DNA of 64,000 bases from Methanomicrobium antiquum. Lineage in GTDB: Archaea; Halobacteriota; Methanomicrobia; Methanomicrobiales; Methanomicrobiaceae. The translations under genes were made by a program, and so were the position numbers. The notes under the pieces were generated by a model that had not been told where the DNA came from, did not search any database, and saw nothing but the letters and a program-made list of their open reading frames with translations. The stretch is from positions 682,001-746,000 of the forward strand of contig NZ_CP091092.1 in assembly GCF_029633915.1 (NCBI RefSeq), read 5' to 3'. Of the stretch, positions 50,166-59,885 are shown one piece after another (position 1 is the first letter of the stretch; each line of letters begins with the position of its first letter).

Positions 50166-53100
50166 TTATCTTCTTCTTTTCACAATAAATATGGCCATTA
50201 CAATAAAAACAAGGATTATTGCGTCAATTATCAAAATATCCTTCAAAGAAACTCCGGATATTTTAGTATTTTCATCTGTTTTTATATCACTATCCAAAAA
50301 AGCGGATGTCTGTTTCTGCTCCGAAAAAAGATAATTCCCTGTTTCAGACAGCTTGGAATTATCAAATTCAGAATTATTTTCATCAGTTTTCAAATCATCA
50401 TATGACTGATTATCATTATATTCAGAATTTTTGTATTCCGATATTTTATCACCTGAGTTTTTTGCAATTGCAAAAAGGGAAAAGCCGGGACTTTGGGCGG
50501 TATAAGTAATCATGCCGTTTTTTGTGGTCACAGGAACTGTAAAAAGAGCAGTCCATCCGTTTTCTTTAGAATTAGTATATTTATTGGTGTTTTTAGAATT
50601 AGTCCCGGTATTGTTGAAGGTATTGTTATAGTGGAATAGAGAAACATCACGCGGGGAAATATTGTTTTTCTGAACCCAGATAACAGGAAGGTCAAATGTA
50701 ATCTGACAATCTTTTATTGTCACATATCCTGCAGGAACAAGTTCGATGTATTCATAAACAACAGATGAAGGAGGTACAACTCCACTGCCAGGTGACTGCT
50801 TCTTTAGTCCTGTAACAACCAGACTGGAAATTCCTGTACCGGTTGCCTCAATTTTAGTAATATGAGAATCTCCGCCAACATTAACCTCCCTTTTTAATAC
50901 AGGAAGCTCGGTAGGTTTTTGTGTAAAATCCCTGTCAGAACCGGACTTTGCCGGTGCAGATATACTGTCAAGAGCTACTAAGCCAAATGCACAAAGTCCG
51001 TCTGGTGAAACTGCCTTAAAATATACTTTTTGACCATCGTAAGAGACATAACTGGTTTTTAGAATATGTGCCGTTCCATCATCAGCATATCTTAATATCC
51101 GGATTTTCTTTTCAATTTCATATTTTTTTTCTGTGATGTATGAACCGGCATCAGAAACTTCTGATGGACTTTTGCCAAGATGTCTGATAACCCAGTCGGC
51201 ACTAACTGCCATATTTATTACAGCACTATCTGCGTTTACAAAATTTTCTTTTAAAATATCAGTTAAATAAGCGATATCATAAACAATCAGACCGTTATCT
51301 GATGCAGTTTTCACGAATGCATATTTTATTGCCTCAGGTGTTCTTTGGAGGATATTTTGCTGTATTAATGCATTTTCAGGATAGGGCGAATCAAAATTCA
51401 AAGTAATTGAAAACTCGATTGCTCCAGTATCACCTGAAAGATGTGCTGATAGTGGTTTTGTTGTTGCAGTAATATTTATGATACTGGCAGTGATTGCCGA
51501 TGATGTATTGACTGCATTATCAGTATTATAGATGATACTCTCCCATCCGTTTAAACCCTGACCTGTCAGAGTAATAACATCTCCCAAATCTGACATTGTG
51601 ACAATAGTGCCGTTTGACTCTGCCAGAGATTTGTCGATTATTACAACATCTGCGCTAATCACTGTTCCGTTGATTTTAAAGGTGCAGTTTTTAGATACCG
51701 TAGGAATTCTCACTTCTTTTGAGAGGGTGTCTGAAAGACCAAAAGAATTTGTAACCGTAAGAACTGCTTCATAATATCCTGATTCTTCGTAAGTATGTTC
51801 TGGGTTTTCATCTGTTGATATTTCCCCGTCGCCAAACGACCATTCCCACCCTGTAATTTGTATTCCTGAAGAATTGTCGCTGAATAAAATTTTGTATGAA
51901 TCGCCGAAGGGGATTGCAGAGTAATCAAAATCTGCCTGTGGGCCTTCTGATAGTTCCTCCATCAAAAGTGCATCAGCCCTTCCATAGCCAAATATATTGT
52001 CCCGTCCTGAATCTCCAAGATCAATTGCTGAATAGTAAAGAGCAGTTCTCACCTGTTCTGCTGAAAAATCCGGATGTGCGCCCCAAATCTGTGCGGCAAC
52101 AGCTGCAATATGGGGTGCAGAAGCACTTGTTCCACTAAAAGGATTAGAAAAGCCTCCTGCACCGGTTATGCTTACATTATCAACACCGGTAATATCCGGC
52201 TTTGGCCTAATCTCATCTTCAGGCCAGGAAATAGTGCTTGGTCCGTGAGAGGAGTACGGCTCTATTGTCTCAGGAGTTATCCAGTCAACTGCGGCAACCG
52301 TGACCACATCACAGACCGCACCATGTCCATATACAGAGTCTCGTGCAACAATGTTATTATTGTAAACCGTGGTTTCGCCCCGCGGATAGATGAAAATTTC
52401 AAGGATTTTTGCATCTCCACTTATCTTCTGAACATCAATTATACCGGTGACTGAAGAAGAACCAGTGTTGGTGTAGGTTATGTATTCTATTGGATCCTGT
52501 GTTCCATTCTGGAAATTAGCAGAAATTGCCAAATCTCCTGGAGATGAGTCGGAAAGGTATAAATCATAGTCATTTTCGGAATTGCCGAATTTATCATTCC
52601 ATTCAAGTACAACCCAGACGCCTGAGCCTGAAGGTATGTTCACATACAGGGATTTTCTATCTTCACTTGTTCCACTGCTAAAATCATGAAAGTTATCCCC
52701 TCTTTCATAAAAATCTCCCTGATAATGCCTTTCTGCTACATTCGTTGCTGAAGTGACATAAATCAGCTCATTTTCTGATAAAAGTTCTGCAACATGGCTT
52801 GCGATTATTCCATCCTCAAAGAAAGGTTCAGTTAACCAGTTAATATCATCACAGATTATTGTGCATCCATTTGAGAACAAAGAATCAATTGCCTGATTGA
52901 ACTCTAAAGTACTGCTTCCACAGTCATGAAAGAAAAGTCTGGCATACGGAACCATGTCATGAACTATTTCAAGCATTGCTGTGCCTTCATCACCCCCCAT
53001 AGTATTTCTCAGGACTCCGACATCTGCAGGAATATCCCCGCTTGCTATTGAAGAATTAATATTGTCAACTCCGTCTGAGATGATTCCGATATTTAGCCCT

Positions 53101-53969
53101 TCGCCATAATACCCATAATCCAGACGTACATCTTCGGTTTTGTGGACAAAGTCTCCTTCAGTAGTTACAAGACCTGTATTGATGTTTGGCGCGATGACTT
53201 CACTAACACTTCTGACGCCTCTTAATCCAGCAATATCCATAAGATTTTCAGCATTTACCCATGCTACAGCAAGATTGTTTTCTTCATCACGGTTTGTAAC
53301 TTCAATCACATGAGAATCTATTATTTCAGTTGAAAACTTTGGATATGTATGAACATATACATGCAAAGGACTGTTTGCAGAAGATAGAGAGTTTTTTTGT
53401 GCACTGCTTTTAAGTGTTCTTAAGGAAGGCTCAGCGGGCTGATTTTTTGTTATGAGATTATCTGGATGTAGATTACTGTATGACTGGTTAACTTTTGAGA
53501 GTAGTTGTGTGGATAATTTTTTCTGGGTTTCGTTAAATGAATTTTTATCAACATCAGCCTGTGATGTATCGTATTTTATTTGATTGTCCGGAATAACAAC
53601 AGAGATGTCTTCAACAGAATTTTTGTAAGAACTGGTAACTCCGCCTGTTTTTAGTTTTTCATCAGCAGAAAAAAGCATTTTTAATTCTGAATCCGGGTTA
53701 TCAATATTCTGCAGATTTGACAGAATCAATGCAGAATGTTGCTTTGCAAATTCCAATAATCTAAAAGAATCTGAGAAATAATCACCATTTTTTAAATAAT
53801 CAAAGTATTTTTTCTCTTCATATGCGTTATTGTATGAATTATTATCATCCGGATTATTCTTCTTAAAACAATCCGGATTTGCAAAAATACCAAAATTTAC
53901 TAAATTTGCATGAAAAACCAGACAGCATACAAAAAATATGACAAACAATATTTTTTTAATATCTTCCAA
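50166..53969 (-). CDS. Large surface-anchored S8 (subtilisin-like) protease with PKD and PGF-pre-PGF-type region
   Basis: 1267 residues. A signal segment (KKILFVIFFVCCLVFHANLV) starts the protein and a single membrane helix (ILIIDAIILVFIVMAIFIVK) ends it before RRR, so the bulk lies outside the cell. The peptidase domain has GIISDGVDNINSS (Asp about 297) and PFSGTSASAPHIAAVAAQIW (Ser about 613). Where the catalytic His usually precedes GT, the chain reads GGDEGTAMLEIVHD, giving Glu. A PKD domain (about 680-755, WEWSFGDGEISTDENPEHTY) follows. Residues about 1010-1190 resemble the PGF-pre-PGF domain of methanogen surface proteins. It could process or degrade proteins at the cell surface. Confidence 0.85.
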   Translation of the reverse strand: MEDIKKILFVIFFVCCLVFHANLVNFGIFANPDCFKKNNPDDNNSYNNAYEEKKYFDYLKNGDYFSDSFRLLEFAKQHSALILSNLQNIDNPDSELKMLFSADEKLKTGGVTSSYKNSVEDISVVIPDNQIKYDTSQADVDKNSFNETQKKLSTQLLSKVNQSYSNLHPDNLITKNQPAEPSLRTLKSSAQKNSLSSANSPLHVYVHTYPKFSTEIIDSHVIEVTNRDEENNLAVAWVNAENLMDIAGLRGVRSVSEVIAPNINTGLVTTEGDFVHKTEDVRLDYGYYGEGLNIGIISDGVDNINSSIASGDIPADVGVLRNTMGGDEGTAMLEIVHDMVPYARLFFHDCGSSTLEFNQAIDSLFSNGCTIICDDINWLTEPFFEDGIIASHVAELLSENELIYVTSATNVAERHYQGDFYERGDNFHDFSSGTSEDRKSLYVNIPSGSGVWVVLEWNDKFGNSENDYDLYLSDSSPGDLAISANFQNGTQDPIEYITYTNTGSSSVTGIIDVQKISGDAKILEIFIYPRGETTVYNNNIVARDSVYGHGAVCDVVTVAAVDWITPETIEPYSSHGPSTISWPEDEIRPKPDITGVDNVSITGAGGFSNPFSGTSASAPHIAAVAAQIWGAHPDFSAEQVRTALYYSAIDLGDSGRDNIFGYGRADALLMEELSEGPQADFDYSAIPFGDSYKILFSDNSSGIQITGWEWSFGDGEISTDENPEHTYEESGYYEAVLTVTNSFGLSDTLSKEVRIPTVSKNCTFKINGTVISADVVIIDKSLAESNGTIVTMSDLGDVITLTGQGLNGWESIIYNTDNAVNTSSAITASIINITATTKPLSAHLSGDTGAIEFSITLNFDSPYPENALIQQNILQRTPEAIKYAFVKTASDNGLIVYDIAYLTDILKENFVNADSAVINMAVSADWVIRHLGKSPSEVSDAGSYITEKKYEIEKKIRILRYADDGTAHILKTSYVSYDGQKVYFKAVSPDGLCAFGLVALDSISAPAKSGSDRDFTQKPTELPVLKREVNVGGDSHITKIEATGTGISSLVVTGLKKQSPGSGVVPPSSVVYEYIELVPAGYVTIKDCQITFDLPVIWVQKNNISPRDVSLFHYNNTFNNTGTNSKNTNKYTNSKENGWTALFTVPVTTKNGMITYTAQSPGFSLFAIAKNSGDKISEYKNSEYNDNQSYDDLKTDENNSEFDNSKLSETGNYLFSEQKQTSAFLDSDIKTDENTKISGVSLKDILIIDAIILVFIVMAIFIVKRRR

Positions 53970-54144
53970 CAGCAGTTCCTCTTTTGATTATTAAAATATG
54001 AATCATGCATAGGTTATGCCTGAATCATGCAGGAAATTATGTACACAGTTTTGAATTTTAATGATTTAACATTAGTTATGTGAATATTGAATGAATCCGT
54101 TATCAAATCCTAAAAAAAAAAAAAATTTTAATTCTATGTAAAAA

Positions 54145-55716
54145 TCAGTCTGTTTTTATAACAGCACATTCTTTTTTCTGATTTTCAATAAAAATTGCTA
54201 TAATAAGCGCTGCTATTGAAACAGGAAGTGCAATCACAATTGGATTTACTACTCCCCAGGGCATTGGAAGAACAGAATTAACTCCAAAAATTGCATTCGA
54301 TAATCCAAGAACTGACGACTCCTTTACATGAACAAATGCCGTCCACAAAAACCACGAACAGGCGCCTGTTATGATACTTATCTTTGCTGCATAAAGTGAT
54401 GGCTTTTTGGAATAAATTGCATGTGTAAATGCCGGAATAAACGCCGCCGCACAAAGTCCCATGAAAATCACAGTTGCCCTTGCAATTATATTTTCCGGAA
54501 GAACATATGCAACAACAGTGCTTGCCGCAATCATCAGAAGCGTTCCAGCCTGTATTGCTTTCATCGAAGGCTTGTTGCTTTTTGTTCGTGGATTTAAATC
54601 ATATCCGATTGTTGTTCCCATCGTATGGAATAAAGAACTAAGAGTAGACATTGCCGCCGCAAGCAGTGCAAGCATAAATACAATAATGAAAGCATCAGGC
54701 ATTGCAGAGTTGATGAAAAGCGGAATTATACTATCAACGTTTCCTCCGGCGGCATCAACTGCAAGCTGACCGCTTTCTCTCATAAACCATACATTTGTCA
54801 AAGGTCCGACTGTGAATGCAACACCTGTCATGACAAGTACAAACGGACCACCGACCATTACTGCACGGTGAATAGAACGATTGTCCTTTACAGTCATGAA
54901 TCTGACTGCAAGCTGTGGCTGTGCAAGAACACCTATTCCCACTCCCAGAACCATTGTTGTAATCATCGTAAGCCAGATTGGAGATAAAAATTCTGGCATT
55001 GACGCCCAGCCGGTCATTCCTGAGGCCAAAAGCGCTTCCGGTACAAGTGAAGACATTGAATCAAGTGCAGTGTTAGCCGCATTCACTCCGCCAAGATAGA
55101 CATATGTAAGCACTAAAAGGATAGTCATTCCGACAAACATGATTGCACCCTGAAGAGCATCAGTATACATAACGGCAATAAGTCCTCCGGCAACAACATA
55201 AACTGCTACAACTGCGGCAAATGCCAAAAGAGCAGTGTCATATGGAATTGAGAGTGTTGTTTCAATAAATCTTGCACCGCCGATTAAAATTGCGGCTGTG
55301 TATATCGGCATGCTTACAATTATAATAAGAGCCGAAATTTTTCGAATGAAATGTGAATTATAGCATTTTCCCAGGAGATCCGGATATGTAACAGCGCCGG
55401 TCTTCTGTCCGAGAGTTCTTGTTTTTTTGCCGTATATGACAAATGCAATCAAAACGCCGACACCGATGCAGAGGACTGTAAGCCACACAAGACCCATTCC
55501 AAGCTGGGCGGCAATTCCTCCGAAACCAACAATTGCAGAGGTGCTGATAAATGTGGCGCCGTATGAAAGGGCAAGAACAAGAGGATTTATTCTTCTTCCG
55601 GCAACAAGGAAATCATCACTTCCCTTTGTTTTTTTGTATCCGAGATAACCTAAGAAGATCACAGCTGCCAGATAAACAACCGTAATTATGGAAAAAGACA
55701 GCGTATCAACTGTCAT
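54145..55716 (-). CDS. Sodium:solute symporter (SSS family)
   Basis: 523 residues from ATG 55716, preceded by AGGAGGATAAAG. About 13 membrane helices. The N-terminal DDFLVAGRRINPLVLALSYG and TFISTSAIVGFGGIAAQLG and the middle MYTDALQGAIMFVGMTILLV are family signatures, near PutP/PanF. The solute is not predictable; an amino acid or organic acid is likely. It overlaps an upstream small membrane gene by 11 bases. Confidence 0.92.
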   Translation of the reverse strand: MTVDTLSFSIITVVYLAAVIFLGYLGYKKTKGSDDFLVAGRRINPLVLALSYGATFISTSAIVGFGGIAAQLGMGLVWLTVLCIGVGVLIAFVIYGKKTRTLGQKTGAVTYPDLLGKCYNSHFIRKISALIIIVSMPIYTAAILIGGARFIETTLSIPYDTALLAFAAVVAVYVVAGGLIAVMYTDALQGAIMFVGMTILLVLTYVYLGGVNAANTALDSMSSLVPEALLASGMTGWASMPEFLSPIWLTMITTMVLGVGIGVLAQPQLAVRFMTVKDNRSIHRAVMVGGPFVLVMTGVAFTVGPLTNVWFMRESGQLAVDAAGGNVDSIIPLFINSAMPDAFIIVFMLALLAAAMSTLSSLFHTMGTTIGYDLNPRTKSNKPSMKAIQAGTLLMIAASTVVAYVLPENIIARATVIFMGLCAAAFIPAFTHAIYSKKPSLYAAKISIITGACSWFLWTAFVHVKESSVLGLSNAIFGVNSVLPMPWGVVNPIVIALPVSIAALIIAIFIENQKKECAVIKTD

Positions 55717-55837
55717 CTTTATCCTCCTCATTCAAACCGTTTTTCCAGTTGATTATGCCGTACGCTATACATGCTGCTGTCAGAAGAAATGACAACAGAT
55801 AACCTGCCCATATGCCAGGATCAGTAATACCAAACAT
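55706..55837 (-). CDS. Small symporter accessory membrane protein, 43 aa
   Basis: ATG 55837 opens MFGITDPGIWAGYLLSFLLT, then AACIAYGIINWKN and an acidic tail ending at TGA 55706. One membrane helix with the DPxxWxxY start is characteristic of the short proteins encoded just before SSS transporters. It overlaps the symporter gene by 11 bases, so the two are coupled and probably form a complex (inference). Confidence 0.85.
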   Translation of the reverse strand: MFGITDPGIWAGYLLSFLLTAACIAYGIINWKNGLNEEDKDDS

Positions 55838-56156
55838 AGTAAAAACCTCACGGTATTTGAGAATTATGACCAAAATACAGGGACTATCGGTTTTTTATTT
55901 TATCCGATAGTCCTATCTAAAGAAGAAAAAGAAAAAAAAGCCAAAGAAAAATGAATTATTAAAGCAGAGGGATGAAAAACCCGGACTACTGTAATTAATG
56001 ATATCTCTGGCCATATTCTAAATACCTAAGTTAATATTTGATCAAATTCTATTTAAAGATGATTCTGTATATATAATTAAGAGAAATTAGGATAAAGCAA
56101 AAATAGCAGAAAGCCTTTTTTTTAAAATTTTTGATTAAATTGTCAGAGTGAATAGT
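55838..56156. other. Divergent intergenic region
   Basis: About 320 AT-rich bases between the symporter small protein and the TMEM175-like gene. No gene or repeat was seen; it should hold both promoters. Confidence 0.5.
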
Positions 56157-56792
56157 ATGAGTAAAAATGAGATGCTTGGAAAAGGAAGAACAGAAGCTTT
56201 AACTGACGGAATATTTGCTATTGCACTTACTCTTGGTGTTTTGTCAATAGATATCTCAAAACTTCCCAAACCTTCAAATGGCAGTGATATGTATTTTTCT
56301 CTTATTTCTTTTCTGCCGCAGATACTCTATTATGCAATTGCATTTTTTATCCTTATATCATTCTGGATTGCGCACCACCGGATTATGGAAAAAGTAAGGT
56401 ATGTGGATTCTGTCTTTAACTGGATTAATGTAGCAGTCCTTTTCTTTGTTGCTCTTGTTCCGTTTACAACCGATCTTATGGGATATTATGACGAATACCC
56501 CCTGGCAGTAGAGGCATTTTCTGCAAACCTTTTGATAATCGGTGTTTTGCAGATGGCAGGATGGCTGTATATCACATCCAAAAAGGAGCTTTTAAAAGAG
56601 GATACTGATTCTGAAGTAATTCTTGAATACAGTCTTAGAAGCCTTTCATGCCCGGCTGTGGCAGTTATTGTAATTATTTATGCCTATTTTGTCAGCCCTT
56701 CTCATGCAGCATATTTCTTCTTCCTTATCCCGGTATTTAAAATTCTGACAAAAAAAGCGTTCTCCGGGAGAAAAATTAAAAACCAAAATTAA
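56157..56792 (+). CDS. TMEM175/DUF1211-family potassium channel-like protein
   Basis: 211 residues from ATG 56157; GTG 56148 would add three. Six membrane helices. The first helix GRTEALTDGIFAIALTLGVL matches the R-x3-(F/L)-(S/T)-D-x2-FAI-x2-TL motif of TMEM175, whose prokaryotic members are K+ channels; only one repeat of the motif is present, so it would assemble as a tetramer. The last codons (KIKNQN) and stop are part of a 13-bp tandem repeat. Confidence 0.87.
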   Translation: MSKNEMLGKGRTEALTDGIFAIALTLGVLSIDISKLPKPSNGSDMYFSLISFLPQILYYAIAFFILISFWIAHHRIMEKVRYVDSVFNWINVAVLFFVALVPFTTDLMGYYDEYPLAVEAFSANLLIIGVLQMAGWLYITSKKELLKEDTDSEVILEYSLRSLSCPAVAVIVIIYAYFVSPSHAAYFFFLIPVFKILTKKAFSGRKIKNQN

Positions 56793-56980
56793 AAACCAAA
56801 ATTAAAAACCAAAATTAAAAACCAAAATTAAAAACCAAAATTAAAAACCAAAATTAAAAACCAAAATTAAAAACCAAAATTAAAAACCAAAATTAAAAAC
56901 CAAAATTAAAAGCCAAAATTAAAAACCAAAATTAAAAACCAAAATTAAAAACCAAAATTAAAAACCAAAATTAAAAAATG
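56771..56980. repeat. 13-bp tandem repeat, about 15 copies
   Basis: AAAATTAAAAACC recurs every 13 bases from 56771 to about 56980, with one variant (AGCC at 56911). The first copies encode the end of the TMEM175-like protein and supply its stop. A degenerate version (AAATTAAAAACCGAATTAAA) occurs near 62277. Confidence 0.95.
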
Positions 56981-56989
56981 CATTTTTTT

Positions 56990-57715
56990 TTATTTTCTGC
57001 AGATTGTTATATAGCCTGTATGGCAGACACGTGTTGATGGTCTTGTGCCTCTCTCAGTCCTTGAAATTTCCCTTTCGATAAGCTCGTGGCAGACAACCTC
57101 TGAAAAAAGCCCTTCTGCCGCATCCATTACGCAGAATGTCTGCTCAAGAAAAGGAGTATATGTAGAGAGATATCCTCCGGATTTCAAAAGACTGTGTGCA
57201 TGAAGGACATGCTCTTTTTCAATCTGCATATCCAGATGCACTATATCATAAAGACCCTCAGCCTGAAGAATATCGCCGGCGATTACTTCAACGTTTAAAA
57301 GCCCTGCATCCTCAATATTTTTTTTGCAGACTGCCGAAAATTCCTCTCTTTTTTCATAGGAGACGACCTTTTCTGCAATATTTCCAAAATATATCGTGGC
57401 AACAGCACTTCCGGTTCCTGCCTCCAAAACCACGTCTTTTTTGTTCATTCCTGTGTATGCAATGACCATTCCAATATCTTTTGGAGGCATTGGAGCACCT
57501 GTTCGTTTGGCATAAGAATAGTAGTCAACCGGCCTTGGAACAATGACTTTAAATGGCTTATTCAGATGAGTATAAATAATATCTCCTGAATTCATCCCGA
57601 TTAACTCAGAAAGTTTAATTATTCCCTTATCGGTTGAAAGCTCTTTATCATGAGCTCTCACAAAAAATTCACGCTTCTCTCCTGAGAGAAGTACCCTTTC
57701 GTTTTCTGAAATCAT
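56990..57715 (-). CDS. trmI: tRNA (adenine-57/58-N1)-methyltransferase
   Basis: 241 residues. An N-terminal beta domain (SGEKREFFVRAHDKELSTDK GII) precedes a SAM-dependent Rossmann domain: VVLEAGTGSAVATIYFG, VVSYEKREEFSAVCKKNI, VHLDMQIEKEHVLHA. This is the archaeal TrmI layout, methylating A57/A58 in the T-loop. It is 9 bases after the NAC gene on the same strand. Confidence 0.93.
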   Translation of the reverse strand: MISENERVLLSGEKREFFVRAHDKELSTDKGIIKLSELIGMNSGDIIYTHLNKPFKVIVPRPVDYYSYAKRTGAPMPPKDIGMVIAYTGMNKKDVVLEAGTGSAVATIYFGNIAEKVVSYEKREEFSAVCKKNIEDAGLLNVEVIAGDILQAEGLYDIVHLDMQIEKEHVLHAHSLLKSGGYLSTYTPFLEQTFCVMDAAEGLFSEVVCHELIEREISRTERGTRPSTRVCHTGYITICRK

Positions 57716-57724
57716 AAAAGTGTT

Positions 57725-58060
57725 TTATTCTGAAAGTTTCAGAATTGCCTCAGCAATATCACCGTTTGTCTCTTTTAGAGCCAAAAGTGCTTCATCTTCT
57801 GAAACTGATGCCTGCTCTGCAACCATTTTTACGTCATCTTCAGGAATTTCTACATCTGCCGGCTCAAAAACAGGTGTTCCCTGAACCTGATATGTAGTAG
57901 TTCCCTGCATTGTTGTAATAATAAACTCTGCATCTTCAAAGACGTAATTTCCATTTTTTGTATAGACAACAACCCGCTCGACATCTTCTACTTCTTCCAT
58001 CTTCATGCCAAGCTTTTTCATCATCTGTTTCATCTGTTTTGGGTTTACTCCCGGAATCAT
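57725..58060 (-). CDS. nac: Nascent polypeptide-associated complex protein
   Basis: 111 residues. IPGVNPKQMKQMMKKLGMKM begins the archaeal NAC, NAC domain about 20-70 (VVVYTKNGNYVFEDAEFIIT), and a C-terminal UBA domain (MVAEQASVSEDEALLALKET). It forms homodimers at the ribosome exit. Operon order PUA gene, nac, trmI. Confidence 0.96.
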   Translation of the reverse strand: MIPGVNPKQMKQMMKKLGMKMEEVEDVERVVVYTKNGNYVFEDAEFIITTMQGTTTYQVQGTPVFEPADVEIPEDDVKMVAEQASVSEDEALLALKETNGDIAEAILKLSE

Positions 58061-58066
58061 ATCTAA

Positions 58067-58540
58067 TCAACTTCCTTTTCTAATTTGTACTGCTACACCG
58101 TAATTAAATGCAGACATTTCTTCTGCTGATAAAAGTGCACTTCCTGTAGCTAAAAGAGCGCCTTTTTCATCGCAGACTAAAACTTCATCTCCTGCCCGAA
58201 TTTGATTATCGGCAAAAATAACATGTTTTGCCATTGCATTTTTGCCCTGCGAGATAAATTCTTTCACCTCGTCTTTGATAACAACCCTGTAAGCAGGCGC
58301 AGGCAGGCAGTCAAAAAGGCGCTTTGCGCCTTCATTGCTTAAGGTCAGCCTGCCATCGTTTGCCCTTATTGTTGCAATCCTTTCTTTTCCAAGCATTACA
58401 TATCTGATTCTTTTGGTAGATGAGAGTTTAAACTCACATTCCTCAGGAAAAAGACTGTTGCCTGTTTCTCTTCCAAACTGGTAATCAGCAATTACCCTGA
58501 CACGTCTAAGATGACTGTTCTTTAAGGATTCTGTTGACAC
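58067..58540 (-). CDS. Archaeal PUA-domain RNA-binding protein
   Basis: 157 residues from GTG 58540, giving the usual HLRRVRVIADYQFGRETGNS beginning; the in-frame ATG at 58582 lies deeper in the upstream gene. The C-terminal PUA domain spans about 75-157 (YRVVIKDEVKEFISQGKNAM, IRAGDEVLVCDEKGALLATG). No catalytic domain, so likely an RNA-binding factor. It overlaps the DHH gene by 35 bases. Confidence 0.85.
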   Translation of the reverse strand: MSTESLKNSHLRRVRVIADYQFGRETGNSLFPEECEFKLSSTKRIRYVMLGKERIATIRANDGRLTLSNEGAKRLFDCLPAPAYRVVIKDEVKEFISQGKNAMAKHVIFADNQIRAGDEVLVCDEKGALLATGSALLSAEEMSAFNYGVAVQIRKGS

Positions 58541-59885
58541 TTTCTGCAAACCCCTCTTCTGCACTTCTGGATATATATGCACCCGCAGCTATCTTATGCC
58601 CTCCGCCTGCACCGCCAACTTTTTCGGATGCCTCCAAAAGGGCCGCCTGTAGATCAACTCCGGCTGAAACCATTCTTTCATTTGTTCTCATTGAAATTTT
58701 TACAAGTTCAGGATCGTCCGGGAGATAACAGAGTATCATTATCGGAAGCTTCCAGTTTAGCTTTGAAAGCGCCATTCCTGCACCTATCCCAACGATTGTA
58801 TCGGGAAACCTGTCACCGATATGAAGATACTGAAGATGACTTAGTTCTTCTACACCTGTATCCAGAATATATTCCATCATCTCGCGAATCACAGAACGAT
58901 GATGCCTTAACATATTTTCAGCTTCCCTGTATGCATCTCCCCTGTCGCCGCAACACACGCTGCTTCCGGTCTTTGGCTTTACCCATCTTCCGCATGCATT
59001 AAGCATTGTTGCAAATTCTGATGCGTTTCGAAGCGGTGTGTATTTTTTCTCATCTGGAAATATGTAATGCTCGGCTTTTAGCCTTTCAACAGGCTCTCCT
59101 GCATCGTAAAGGCGAAGGGCAAGGCGTCCGATAATTGCTCTTCTCTCCTCCGATGATAAATCCTCCCATACACGCCATTTGCCATTTCTCTTTCGTAAAT
59201 CAATCCCTGCATCACGTTCAATAAGTTTTTGTGCGTTTTGTGGATTATTTGTAATTCCGGAAACGAATGGATCATCAGAGAAGGAAAGACAAAGGTGAAG
59301 AGGCCTTGTTGAAATTCCATAGCAGTTCAGATCGTCTTTTACAACCTCGACATTGCCGCATAAAACTCCGTCATCTACAATCTCTCTTGCAGGGCCGATA
59401 AGTCCCCTGTGCTCTCTTGCCATCATATCGCCAACATTTCCAATAACGGCAAGCTTTGCAAGATCTGTGTTGTAGTCATCAGTCTCCTTTGCAACCAGAT
59501 ATCCTGTACCGGCGGCGGAGAGCTTTTCATAACCGTATTTAAGCCCGTTTACCTGCATATATGGTGTGTTAGTATCCTGTGTTATGTGATGATCAATTAT
59601 TAAGACCTCTTTTTCCAAAAGTCCTCTTTCTTCCAAAAGATTCTGTTGGCCGGCTCCCAGATCAATAAAGATTTTTAAACTGTCGTCATCGGGAACGTAT
59701 TTCATGGTCATAGGTTCAAGTTGTCTTACAAAAACAGAATTTATCTGTATTCCGCATCTTGAAACTGCCTGGCGCATGATTGCTTCGCTTGTAATGCCGT
59801 CAGCGTCTATATGGGATATTATTGTGACCTTTTCGGCATCTTTTATAACTTCTGCGGCCTCAGAAATTTCCTGATTAAAACCCAT
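58506..59885 (-). CDS. DHH-family single-strand exonuclease (archaeal RecJ/GAN-like)
   Basis: 459 residues from ATG 59885; the ATG at 59930 would add a hydrophobic stretch and is less likely. Motifs: TIISHIDADGITSEAIMRQA, an Asp in KIFIDLGAG, IDHHIT (about 97), and a C-terminal DHHA1 domain with GGAGGGHKIAAGAYI. Archaeal RecJ-like proteins act in replication with GINS and in RNA/DNA end trimming. First gene of the operon with the PUA protein, NAC and TrmI. Confidence 0.9.
   Translation of the reverse strand: MGFNQEISEAAEVIKDAEKVTIISHIDADGITSEAIMRQAVSRCGIQINSVFVRQLEPMTMKYVPDDDSLKIFIDLGAGQQNLLEERGLLEKEVLIIDHHITQDTNTPYMQVNGLKYGYEKLSAAGTGYLVAKETDDYNTDLAKLAVIGNVGDMMAREHRGLIGPAREIVDDGVLCGNVEVVKDDLNCYGISTRPLHLCLSFSDDPFVSGITNNPQNAQKLIERDAGIDLRKRNGKWRVWEDLSSEERRAIIGRLALRLYDAGEPVERLKAEHYIFPDEKKYTPLRNASEFATMLNACGRWVKPKTGSSVCCGDRGDAYREAENMLRHHRSVIREMMEYILDTGVEELSHLQYLHIGDRFPDTIVGIGAGMALSKLNWKLPIMILCYLPDDPELVKISMRTNERMVSAGVDLQAALLEASEKVGGAGGGHKIAAGAYISRSAEEGFAESVNRILKEQSS

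Noticed and set aside
56771-56980. 13-bp array as a CRISPR or short CRISPR-like array
   Set aside because: The repeats are contiguous with no spacers.
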